Assembly: GCF_014648435.1 (NCBI RefSeq)
Contig: NZ_BMRC01000028.1
Coordinates: forward strand, 62,001-126,000
Direction of reading: 5' to 3'
Origin: Nonomuraea spiralis
GTDB taxonomy: Bacteria; Actinomycetota; Actinomycetes; Streptosporangiales; Streptosporangiaceae
DNA: 64,000 bases
Positions 45,555 to 53,602 of the stretch are shown in pieces. The notes below the pieces were generated by a model. It saw nothing but the letters and a program-made list of their open reading frames with translations, was not told the DNA's origin and ran no database searches. A program made the position numbers and the translations under genes. The stretch's first letter is position 1. Each line of letters begins with the position of its first letter.

Positions 45555-45629
45555 GCGTCTCAGTCTTGACCAATCTTGACAAGTCGGAATAATGATCTGC
45601 GTCCTGAAATCTCCCACAAGAGCAGGATT

Positions 45630-46598
45630 ATGAGATTTTCCATCCTGGGCGCGCTGCTCGGCACCGTCGCACTGGCAGGAGCCGGCGGGTTCGCGATCAC
45701 CCAGACATCGGCAACCGATCCCCTACGTTCCACTGACTCTCCCTCCGGCGCGCAGGTGGCGTTACCCGTCGCCGCGCCCCCGACGACGACACCGTCGACG
45801 AAGCCCTCGGTCGGGGATTACACCGCGACGACGAAGGTGGTCAAGAAGAAGGGCGTCTCGTACCTGAATGTATCCGTCAAGTACGACGGGGCGGCCCGCT
45901 TCACCGTGAAGCAGAAGGTGTGCAGGAGCAAGTCCTGCAAGAGCGCCACCGCGCAGCTCCCCGTCACCACCGGAGCCGGGCAGAGCACGAAGAAGCTGGG
46001 CAAGGGCACGTACAAGACGAGAGGCAAGCCGGCCGTCAAGGTCACGCCGCTCCCCTGGCCGACCCGCACGGTGACGGTCTCCCCGACCGCCACGGCGACG
46101 CCGGGCGCGACGGCGACCGTGACGACCACGGTGACCGAGCAGGCGACGGTGACCGCGACGGTCCCGGGTCCCACCGTGACCGTTCCCGGTCCGACGGTGA
46201 CCGTGCCGGGGCCGACGGAGACGGTGACGTTCACCTGTCAGCCCGCCCCGCCGACGGACACCCTCCCGCCTCCTGAGCCGCCGACCGCCACGCCGTCGGT
46301 TTCGGTCTCGGACTCCGTCCAGCCCCAGATCACCCCACCGGTGACCGACACCCCGACTCCCACTCCGACCCCCACGCCAACGGACGTCCCGACCGACACG
46401 CCCACGAACGTCCCGTCGGACACTCCCACGGGCGTCCCGACCGACGTGCCCACGGACGTACCCACGGACATCCCGACGTGCGCGCCGCCGACGGACGTCC
46501 CTTCCGAAACCCCGACCCCGACCCCGACCGCGTCGGACACCGGCGTCCCCACGGACACGCCGCCCCCGTCCGACTCCACCGACACCCCCACCCCGTAG
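45630..46598 (+). CDS. Secreted Thr/Pro-rich repeat protein
   Basis: A protein of about 322 residues with a signal peptide (MRFSILGALLGTVALAGAGG). A folded part of about 90 residues follows, with a basic stretch and two cysteines (KVCRSKSCKSATAQ). Then come VTVPGP repeats and a long tail of PTD, VPTD and PTPTP repeats, an extended wall-spanning or glycosylated stalk. No sortase motif or transmembrane anchor is seen at the end. An in-frame start at 45576 is possible but would bury the signal peptide. A perfect hairpin follows the stop. Function unknown. Confidence 0.78.
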   Translation: MRFSILGALLGTVALAGAGGFAITQTSATDPLRSTDSPSGAQVALPVAAPPTTTPSTKPSVGDYTATTKVVKKKGVSYLNVSVKYDGAARFTVKQKVCRSKSCKSATAQLPVTTGAGQSTKKLGKGTYKTRGKPAVKVTPLPWPTRTVTVSPTATATPGATATVTTTVTEQATVTATVPGPTVTVPGPTVTVPGPTETVTFTCQPAPPTDTLPPPEPPTATPSVSVSDSVQPQITPPVTDTPTPTPTPTPTDVPTDTPTNVPSDTPTGVPTDVPTDVPTDIPTCAPPTDVPSETPTPTPTASDTGVPTDTPPPSDSTDTPTP

Positions 46599-46613
46599 CC
46601 GAAACCCACCACC

Positions 46614-46650
46614 CGCTTCGGGCCAGGCCCTCGACGCCTGGCCCGAAGCG
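46614..46650 (+). terminator. Hairpin terminator after the Thr/Pro-rich gene
   Basis: A perfect 14-base inverted repeat (cgcttcgggccagg and its complement) with a 9-base loop starts 16 bases after the stop. No T-run follows, as is common in GC-rich actinomycetes. Confidence 0.85.
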
Positions 46651-46693
46651 CTGCCGGGGGCCGGGCATGCTTGACCAAGCGGCCGAGGTGCAC

Positions 46694-46880
46694 TCAGCCC
46701 ACAAGTTGGTTGCGCACGTGCTGTCGGTGGGAGTCCCTGTCGGCGGGAGTCCGCCCAGGGCGCTGTGCCGACGGCGATCGTTGTAGTGGTCGAGCGCCCG
46801 GAGCGAGGGCGGCGGCGCGCTCGTCGTTGCCGGTGAACAGCCGGCGGCAGGCCCGCTGGGGTTCAAAGCAGTCGGAACCC
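46694..46880 (-). pseudogene. Decayed 3' end of an IS481-type transposase
   Basis: On the minus strand three frame segments in order give RRLFTGNDERAAALAP, then LDHYNDRRRHSALGGLPP, then DRDSHRQHVRNQLVG and a stop at 46694. Joined, they read like the C-terminus of an IS481-family integrase/transposase (DDE domain end with the YNxxRxHxxLGG signature). Two frame changes break it, and nothing of the catalytic core or inverted repeats is visible. The rest of the 342-base gap holds only the terminator at 46614-46650 and non-coding sequence. Confidence 0.7.
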
Positions 46881-46940
46881 GAATCCTGAGACCCGACCGG
46901 CGGTGTCATCAACGTCCTGGCTGAATAACACCCAGGTCTG

Positions 46941-47435
46941 TCAGAGGGTCTTGTAGCGGCCGTCGTGGTAGAGGAGGGGTGCGCCTTCCGCCGGGGTGGC
47001 GAGGGCGGTCACCTCGCCCACCACGATCGAGTGGTCACCGCCGTCGTACACCGCCGTCGTAGCGACCTCCACCGTGGCCAGGGCGCCGGTGAACAGCGCG
47101 ACCCCCGAGTCCCCGCGATGGTGTTCCCACCGGGCCAGTTGCCCGTTCAGCGGACGGCCGCGGTGGGCGAAGAAGCGGGAGGCGTCCTCCATGGAGGCGT
47201 GGAGCACCGACACCCCCCACACCCCGGCCTCGACCACGGCGTCGTGGAAGCGGGCCACCTTCTCGGCGCAGAAGAGCACGAGCAGGGGGTCGAGCGACAC
47301 CGACGTGAAGGAGTTCACGGTCATCGCGTGGTCCACGCCGTCGAGCCGGGTCGTGACGATCGCGACTCCCGTGGCGAAGCGGCCGACGACCTTGCGGTAG
47401 TTTCCCGGGTCCACATGCCGCTCTATGGAATGCAC
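46941..47435 (-). CDS. Flavin reductase domain protein
   Basis: A flavin-reductase-like split-barrel protein of 164 residues, probably an NAD(P)H:FMN reductase supplying reduced flavin to a monooxygenase. Family segments are YRKVVGRFATGVAIVTT, AMTVNSFTSVSLDPLLVLFC and DHSIVVGEVTAL. It starts with GTG at 47435, 17 bases after the DUF6113 gene, so it is probably the third gene of the mshB transcript. No oxygenase partner lies nearby. Confidence 0.88.
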   Translation of the reverse strand: MHSIERHVDPGNYRKVVGRFATGVAIVTTRLDGVDHAMTVNSFTSVSLDPLLVLFCAEKVARFHDAVVEAGVWGVSVLHASMEDASRFFAHRGRPLNGQLARWEHHRGDSGVALFTGALATVEVATTAVYDGGDHSIVVGEVTALATPAEGAPLLYHDGRYKTL

Positions 47436-47452
47436 GACGTTACTTTATGCCT

Positions 47453-47872
47453 CTACGTCGGATTCTTTGGAGGAGGGTATCCCCGCAACAACCAAGATCC
47501 CCCACCAGACGAGGGCGAAAACATGAACGCCGCCACAAGAGCCAGCAATCCGCCATAGAGGTAGACATACCCCGCCGAACCCTGCGCGATCACTAGATCC
47601 CCGGCGCTGAGCTGGAGCGTGAACGGCATCGTCACCAGCAGCCAGCCGAGCCCGGTCGCGAACGCCGCGAGCCTCGTACGCATGAGTTTGCCCGCTCCCA
47701 GCGGCACCAGGAACAGCACGAGCACCCACCCGAGCGCGGCCCACGGCACGGCGGTCTGCGGTCCCTGCGCGTGCGTGAACCCGCCCACGACCCCGAGCAC
47801 GACACCCAGCACGAACAGCATGCCGTACGCCGCCCCTCCCAGCGCCGACTCCGCCTGGCTGCGATGCTCCAT
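47453..47872 (-). CDS. DUF6113 family membrane protein
   Basis: A protein of 139 residues with four hydrophobic helices (MLFVLGVVLGVVGGF, AALGWVLVLFLVPLGAG, AFATGLGWLLVTMPF, VYLYGGLLALVAAFMF) and a short polar tail. It is the small membrane protein commonly found after mshB in actinomycetes (DUF6113, from memory). It begins 11 bases after the mshB stop. Its role is unknown; the link to mycothiol rests on gene order only. Confidence 0.82.
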   Translation of the reverse strand: MEHRSQAESALGGAAYGMLFVLGVVLGVVGGFTHAQGPQTAVPWAALGWVLVLFLVPLGAGKLMRTRLAAFATGLGWLLVTMPFTLQLSAGDLVIAQGSAGYVYLYGGLLALVAAFMFSPSSGGGSWLLRGYPPPKNPT

Positions 47873-47883
47873 GGGCAACGAGG

Positions 47884-48819
47884 TTAATGGATGCCCGCGA
47901 AGAGATCGTTCTCGCGGTTCTGCGGCTCGCCGAGCCCGCCGGCCTCGACGGGCGGTCCGGGCACCGGCTGTCCGGGGACGCCGATGGCCAGGATGAAGTG
48001 CTCGACGCCCAGCATCTCCTGGCCGATGTTGTTGGACAGGGCGTACCACGGCCCGGCCACGCTGATCTGGGTGGCGTGGGCGCGCATGGCCTCCCGCTTG
48101 TTCCCGACCCAGGGCCGGGCGTCGATCTCGGTGGTGATGTCCTCGTCGGGGCTGCCGAAGGGGATGTCGTCGACGTCCTCCACCAGGTAGCCGGTGTCGG
48201 AGTCGCGCAGCGCCTCGGCCGTGCGCCGCATGGCGGACCTGGGCACGGCCGTGTGGTAGAACTTCGCGATCTGCCACGGTTCGTCGTGGCGGGGGCCGGG
48301 ACGCCCGTCCGGGACGTAGTCGGGCTTGGCGGCCAGCTCGAAGGCACGGCGGGCCACCCGGTGGGCCTGGATGTGGTCGGGATGGCCGTAATAGCCGTTG
48401 GCGTCGTACGTCACCAGCACCTGCGGGCGCACCTCGCGGATGACCTTGACCAGCTCGCCGGCCGCCACTTCGAGGTCGGCCTGCCAGAACGCGTTGGGCC
48501 GGTCGTTGGTGGCCACGCCCATCATGCCGGAGTCGCGCCAGCGGCCGGGCGTGCCGAGGAAGCGGTGGTCCTCGACGCCGAGCGCCTGGCAGGCGGCCGT
48601 GAGCTCGCCGATCCGGTACGGCCCGAGCAGGTCGTCACGGTCGGCCGCCAGGTGGGCGAGGTCGGCGGGGATGACCTCGCCCTCTTCCCCGAGCGTGCAG
48701 GTCACCAGCGTGACGTGGGCGCCTTCCGCGACGTATTTGGCCATCGTCGCGCCGGTGCCGATCGACTCGTCGTCCGGGTGGGCGTGCACGAGCAGGAGGC
48801 GGCGATCAGTCATAGTCAT
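47884..48819 (-). CDS. mshB: Mycothiol biosynthesis deacetylase MshB
   Basis: A zinc deacetylase of about 311 residues (PIG-L family) that removes acetyl from GlcNAc-Ins to give GlcN-Ins in mycothiol synthesis. Zinc ligands are in VHAHPDDES near residue 15 and YGHPDHIQAHR near 143. The N-terminal strand is RRLLLVHAHPDDE, and the MshB-type C-terminal part (GQEMLGVEHFILA) is intact. Two ATGs, 48819 and 48813, are possible starts; the upstream reading to 48888 is antisense to the peptidase leader. It leads an operon with DUF6113 and a flavin reductase. Confidence 0.92.
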   Translation of the reverse strand: MTMTDRRLLLVHAHPDDESIGTGATMAKYVAEGAHVTLVTCTLGEEGEVIPADLAHLAADRDDLLGPYRIGELTAACQALGVEDHRFLGTPGRWRDSGMMGVATNDRPNAFWQADLEVAAGELVKVIREVRPQVLVTYDANGYYGHPDHIQAHRVARRAFELAAKPDYVPDGRPGPRHDEPWQIAKFYHTAVPRSAMRRTAEALRDSDTGYLVEDVDDIPFGSPDEDITTEIDARPWVGNKREAMRAHATQISVAGPWYALSNNIGQEMLGVEHFILAIGVPGQPVPGPPVEAGGLGEPQNRENDLFAGIH

Positions 48820-48857
48820 GAGCGTAACAATGGCTGGATACTGGCAGGATTGAGCCC

Positions 48858-50924
48858 ATGAGTGAGAGCTTCCCGCGACTGTCGGCACGGACCCGCCGGT
48901 TCACCCTGGGAGTGCCCAGGGGGTTCACGATCTCCCCTGACGGCGGACGAGTGGTCTTCCTGCGGACCAAGTCGGGCACCGACCCGGTCACCTGCCTGTG
49001 GGAGCTCGACACCGAAACCCACGTCGAACGCCTGGTGGTCGACCCCCGCGCCCTCCACGCCGACGAGGAGGACCTGCCTCCGGAGGAGCGCGCGCGGCGC
49101 GAGCGCAGCCGTGAGGCCGCGGGCGGCGTGGTGGCCTACGGCGCCGACTCCGCCCTGACCAGGGCCGCCTTCGCCCTGTCCGGCGGGCTCTACGTCGTCG
49201 AGCTGGCCAGCGGCGAGACCCGCAGGCTGGAGACGCCGGGCGCGGTGATCGACCCCCGCCTGTCCCCCGACGGCCGGCAGGTGGCCTACGTCACGGGCGG
49301 CGCGCTGTACGTCCAGGACCTCGCCTCCGGGCACGGCCTGGTGCTCGCCACGCCGGAGTCGCCGACCGTCACCTACGGCCTGGCCGAGTTCATCGCCGCC
49401 GAGGAGATGGACCGGATGCGCGGCTACTGGTGGTCGCCGTCGAGCGACGCGCTGCTGGTCGAGCGGGCCGACGAGGAGCCGGTCGACACCTGGTACATCG
49501 CCGACCCGGCCAACCCCTCCCGTCCGGCGAACGCCCAGCGTTACCCGTCGGCCGGCACGCCCAACGCCCGTACGGAGCTGTTCGTGCTGGGGCTCGACGG
49601 GTCGCGGGTGGCGGTGCCGTACGCGGAGGAGTACCTGACGACGGCCGCCTGGGACGACCACGCGCTGTCGATCGTGACGCTGACGCGCGACCAGAAGACG
49701 ATGCGGCTGTTCTCCGTCGATCCGGCGACCGGCGTCTCCACGCTCGTCCGCGAGGACGCCGACCCCGCCTGGGTCGACATCGTGACCGGCGTGCCCGCCC
49801 ACCTCGACGACGGCTCGCTGGTGTGGGTGGCCACCTCGGAGGGCGGCCACCGGCTGTTCGTCGGCGACCGGGCGGTCACGCCGCCCACGCTCCAGGTCCG
49901 GTCGGTGCTCGACGTCGACCACGACAGCGTGTTGTTCAGCGCGAGCGGCGGCGACCCGACCGACATCCACCTGTGGACCTGGGACGGCCACTCGCTGTTG
50001 CCGGTCTCGACCCGTTCCGGGGTGTTCTCGGGGCGGATGTCCGGGGGCGTCGGCGTGTTGTCGGAGCAGAGCCTCGACGCCGAGGGCGTCTCGACCACGG
50101 TCGTGCGGCGTGACGGCATGGCGGTGGCGATCCCGTCGTACGCCGAGCGTCCCGGGCTCGACCTGCGGGTGTCGCTGGGGCGTTCGGGGCGCCGGGAGCT
50201 GGCCACGGCCGTGGTGCTGCCGTCCTGGTACGAGCAGGGTTCGGGCCGGCTGCCGGTCCTGATGGACCCGTACGGCGGCCCGCACGCCCAGCGGGTGCTC
50301 AACCGGCGCGGCGCGTTCCTGGAGAGCCAGTGGTTCGCCGAGCAGGGCTTCGCGGTGATCGTGGCCGACGGGCGCGGCACCCCGGGCCGGGGGCCCGACT
50401 TCGAGCGGGCGGTGCTGGGCGACCTGGCGACCCCGGCGCTTGAGGACCAGATCGACGCCCTTCAGGGTGTGGCCGAGCAGTACCCGGACGACCTCGACCT
50501 GTCGAGGGTGGCGATCCGCGGCTGGTCGTTCGGCGGGTTCCTGGCCGCGCTCGCGGTGCTGCGGCGTCCCGACGTCTTCCACGCGGCCGTGGCGGGCGCG
50601 CCGGTGACCGACTGGCGGCTCTACGACACCTGCTACACCGAGCGCTACCTGGGCCACCCGGACGAGCAGCCCGAGGTGTACGACAACTCCTCGCTGTTCG
50701 CCGACGCGGCCAAGCTCGAACGCCCGCTGCTGCTGGTCCACGGCCTGGCCGACGACAACGTCGTGGCCGCCCACACGCTGCGCCTGTCCTCGGCCCTGCT
50801 CGCGGCCGGCCGCCAGCACAGTGTGCTGCCGCTCTCGGGCGTCACGCACATGACGCCTCAGGAGGTCGTCGCCGAGAACCTGCTCCTGCTCCAGGTCGAC
50901 TTCCTCAAGAAGTCGCTGGGCTAG
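48858..50924 (+). CDS. S9 family prolyl oligopeptidase (DPP4-like)
   Basis: A serine peptidase of 688 residues. The N-terminal beta-propeller of the dipeptidyl peptidase IV type occupies about residues 20-420, with EFIAAEEMDRMRGYWWSP carrying the Glu pair that binds the substrate amino group. The alpha/beta-hydrolase domain has the nucleophile in RGWSFGGF near residue 556, Asp in HGLADDNV and His in SGVTHMTP near 663. No signal peptide is seen, so it is cytoplasmic. It diverges from mshB with about 38 bases between starts. Confidence 0.92.
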   Translation: MSESFPRLSARTRRFTLGVPRGFTISPDGGRVVFLRTKSGTDPVTCLWELDTETHVERLVVDPRALHADEEDLPPEERARRERSREAAGGVVAYGADSALTRAAFALSGGLYVVELASGETRRLETPGAVIDPRLSPDGRQVAYVTGGALYVQDLASGHGLVLATPESPTVTYGLAEFIAAEEMDRMRGYWWSPSSDALLVERADEEPVDTWYIADPANPSRPANAQRYPSAGTPNARTELFVLGLDGSRVAVPYAEEYLTTAAWDDHALSIVTLTRDQKTMRLFSVDPATGVSTLVREDADPAWVDIVTGVPAHLDDGSLVWVATSEGGHRLFVGDRAVTPPTLQVRSVLDVDHDSVLFSASGGDPTDIHLWTWDGHSLLPVSTRSGVFSGRMSGGVGVLSEQSLDAEGVSTTVVRRDGMAVAIPSYAERPGLDLRVSLGRSGRRELATAVVLPSWYEQGSGRLPVLMDPYGGPHAQRVLNRRGAFLESQWFAEQGFAVIVADGRGTPGRGPDFERAVLGDLATPALEDQIDALQGVAEQYPDDLDLSRVAIRGWSFGGFLAALAVLRRPDVFHAAVAGAPVTDWRLYDTCYTERYLGHPDEQPEVYDNSSLFADAAKLERPLLLVHGLADDNVVAAHTLRLSSALLAAGRQHSVLPLSGVTHMTPQEVVAENLLLLQVDFLKKSLG

Positions 50925-51787
50925 GCGGTCCGGAGGGCGTCGAGCAACCTCGACGCCCCCAGGCCGATCAGCACGACCGCCCCCATGACCAGTACGAACA
51001 CCCACATGGGGGCGCCGAAGTAGGCGAGCAGGCCCTGCGCGATGGCCAGGATCAGCACGCCGAGCACGGTGCCCGCGACGCCGGCGCGCTCGCCGTACGG
51101 GCTGGTCCCGCCGAGGAGGACGGCGGCGAGCGCGAACACGGTGGTGTAGAGCCCCTGGCTGCCGGGGGTGGCCGCGCCGAGGCGCATGAGCAGCGCGATG
51201 CCGCCCGCGGCGGCGAGCACGCTCGACCCGGCGAGCCCGAGCACCGCGCCGGGCCATCCGCCGCCCAGGTCGGCGCGCACCTCCTGTCGGGTCCACAGCA
51301 GGCCGCCGGCGATCGAGATGACCGCGAACACGGCGAACCCCAGCGGGCCGGGGTAGAGCCCCGCGGTCGCGAGGGGGATCGTCCGGCCGTCGAGCAGCGC
51401 GGCGGCCACGGCCTCGCACACGACGGCGGCCCCGAGCGAGACGGCCCAGGCCGGGGCCGACAACACCATCGTGAACACGCTCATGACCACGCCCGCGAGC
51501 CCGGCCAGCACGAGCGCGAGCAACATCGCCAGCGGCAGCGGCACGCCCGCGGCGGTCGTCGTGAACGCCACGAAGGCGCCGCTCACGGACGCGACGGCAC
51601 CCACGGCCAGGTTGGGCGTGCCGGTGCGCAGCGACAGGCCGAACCCCATGACGATCAACCCGAGCTGCCCGGTCTGGGCGAGGATGTCGAGGACGAGCTC
51701 ACTGCGCGTGGTGACGAGTACCAGCGCCAGGCCCAGTACGGCGAGGAGTCCGAGCACGCCTTCCCAGGCGCGCTGCCAGGTGCTCAC
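50921..51787 (-). CDS. RbsC-type ABC transporter permease, orphan
   Basis: A membrane protein of 288 residues of the BPD_transp_2 (ribose/branched-chain amino acid) permease family. It has about eight hydrophobic helices and the family segment TGTPNLAVGAVASVSGAF near residue 55. The second conserved part, LAAVLLGGTSPYGERAG, lies near 225. It is shorter than a usual RbsC (about 320). No matching ATPase or solute-binding protein is adjacent. GTG start. Its 3' end overlaps the peptidase gene by 4 bases. Confidence 0.82.
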   Translation of the reverse strand: MSTWQRAWEGVLGLLAVLGLALVLVTTRSELVLDILAQTGQLGLIVMGFGLSLRTGTPNLAVGAVASVSGAFVAFTTTAAGVPLPLAMLLALVLAGLAGVVMSVFTMVLSAPAWAVSLGAAVVCEAVAAALLDGRTIPLATAGLYPGPLGFAVFAVISIAGGLLWTRQEVRADLGGGWPGAVLGLAGSSVLAAAGGIALLMRLGAATPGSQGLYTTVFALAAVLLGGTSPYGERAGVAGTVLGVLILAIAQGLLAYFGAPMWVFVLVMGAVVLIGLGASRLLDALRTA

Positions 51788-51845
51788 TCCGACGATGCTG
51801 ACAGCGCCGGACGATCACCGCAACCCCCAGGGAGCAGGCGACGGC

Positions 51846-53600
51846 CTAGGGGGTGGCGGCCGGGGTGCCGTGCCAGCTCGCCCACAGGGCCGCGTACGAG
51901 CCGCCTTCGGTGACCAGCTCGTCGTGCGAGCCCAGCTCGGTGATCCGTCCGTCCTCCACGACGGCCACCCGGTCGGCGTCGTGCGCGGTGTAGAGCCGGT
52001 GGGCGATGGCGATCACCGTACGACCCTCCAGGACGGCCGCCAGCGAGCGTTCCAGGTGGCGGGCGGCCCGCGGGTCGATCAGCGAGGTGGCCTCGTCGAG
52101 CACCAGCGTGTGCGGGTCGGCGAGGACCAGCCGGGCCAGGGCGAGCTGCTGGGCCTGGGCGGGCGGCACGGCGGTGCCGCCGGACCCGACCTCGGTCTCC
52201 AGGCCGTCGGGCAGCGCCTCCACCCAGTCGAGGGCGGCGACCGCGGCCAGCGCGTCGCGCACCGCCGCGTCGTCCGCGTCGGGGCGGGCGATCAGCAGGT
52301 TGTCGCGGACGGTGCCCTTGAAGACGTGGTGCTCCTGGGTGACCAGCGCCACGTGCCCGCGCAGGTCGTCGAGCGGCAGCTCCACCAGCGGCACGCCGCC
52401 CACGCTGACCTCGCCCGTACGCGGCCCGTGGATGCCCGCCAGCAGCCGTCCGAGCGTGGACTTGCCGGCCCCGGACGGGCCGACCATGGCCAGCCGTTCG
52501 CCCTGCGCGACGGTCAGGGACACGCCGTGCAGCACGTCGCGGCCCTCGCGGTAGGCGTAGCGCACGTCGTCGGCCTTCAGCAGCTCGCCGGCCGGACGGG
52601 CGGCGGAGGGCTCACGGTCGTCGGGCACGTTGGCCACGCCGAGCAGCCGCGCCATGGCGGCGCCGCCCACCTGGAGCTCGTCGATCCACATGAGGAAGCG
52701 GTCGAGCGGGTCGATGAGCTGCTGGGCGTAGACCAGGGCGGCGGTGACCTGCTGGACCGTCACCCAGTCGTTGGTGTAGAACAGGCCGCCGACCAGGAGC
52801 GTCGAGACCACGGGGATCACGTAGCCCAGCTCGACCGCGGGGAACCACAGGGTACGCAGGCCGAGGGTGTAGCGCTCGGCGGCGTAGGAGCGGCGGATGT
52901 CGCCGTCGGTGCGTTCGCGGCGGCGTTCCTGAAGGCGCAGCGCCTCCACGGCTCTGGCGCCCTCGACGGTCTCGGCCAGCCCTTCGGTCATGTCGGCGTA
53001 CGCGGCGTTCTCGCGCAGGTAGCCGTCGCGCGCCCGCTTCAGGTACCAGCGGGTGGCGAACCAGATCAGCGGGCCGGCGACCAGCATCGGCAACATGAGC
53101 TGCGGGCTGACCAGCACCAGCGCGCCCATCGTGATCACGAAGGTGACCAGCGCGATCAGCGTCTCCGGCACGGCGTGCCGCACGGTCCTGGACAGCGAGT
53201 CGACGTCGCGCGACGTCCTGGTGATCAGGTCGCCCGCGCCGGCCCGTTCGACCGTGGACAGCGGCAGGCCGAGCACCCGGTCGACGAACTCCTCGCGCAG
53301 CTCGGCCAGCACCTTCTCGCCCAGCCTGGCCGAGGCCAGCACGGCGAAGCGGATGAGCAGTCCTTGCAGGAAGAGGAACGCGCCGATGACGACGGCCACG
53401 AGCAGGCCGTCGACGTCGCCGCCGTCCTGGACGGTCTGGACCAGGCTGCCGAGCTGCCAGGGCACGACGAGCCCGGCGACGGCGGCCAGGCCGTGCAGGG
53501 CCAGGGCGACGGTGAGCTGACGCGGGTACTTCAGCGTCAGGCGGCGCGCGTACGCGCGGACCTGTTTCCGGTCGGCGACCGGCAGGATCTCGCGGGCCAT
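51846..53600 (-). CDS. ABC exporter half-transporter with degenerate signature motif
   Basis: A protein of 584 residues, six transmembrane helices then a nucleotide-binding domain. Walker A GPSGAGKST (near 375), Walker B TLVLDEATS (near 500) and the H-loop IAHRL are intact. The ABC signature, normally LSGGQ, reads VPPAQAQQLALARL. It would therefore bind and hydrolyse ATP only with a signature supplied by a partner, which the adjacent gene provides. It starts 2 bases after the partner's stop. Substrate unknown; the fold is that of drug or lipid exporters. Confidence 0.88.
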   Translation of the reverse strand: MAREILPVADRKQVRAYARRLTLKYPRQLTVALALHGLAAVAGLVVPWQLGSLVQTVQDGGDVDGLLVAVVIGAFLFLQGLLIRFAVLASARLGEKVLAELREEFVDRVLGLPLSTVERAGAGDLITRTSRDVDSLSRTVRHAVPETLIALVTFVITMGALVLVSPQLMLPMLVAGPLIWFATRWYLKRARDGYLRENAAYADMTEGLAETVEGARAVEALRLQERRRERTDGDIRRSYAAERYTLGLRTLWFPAVELGYVIPVVSTLLVGGLFYTNDWVTVQQVTAALVYAQQLIDPLDRFLMWIDELQVGGAAMARLLGVANVPDDREPSAARPAGELLKADDVRYAYREGRDVLHGVSLTVAQGERLAMVGPSGAGKSTLGRLLAGIHGPRTGEVSVGGVPLVELPLDDLRGHVALVTQEHHVFKGTVRDNLLIARPDADDAAVRDALAAVAALDWVEALPDGLETEVGSGGTAVPPAQAQQLALARLVLADPHTLVLDEATSLIDPRAARHLERSLAAVLEGRTVIAIAHRLYTAHDADRVAVVEDGRITELGSHDELVTEGGSYAALWASWHGTPAATP

Positions 53601-53602
53601 GG

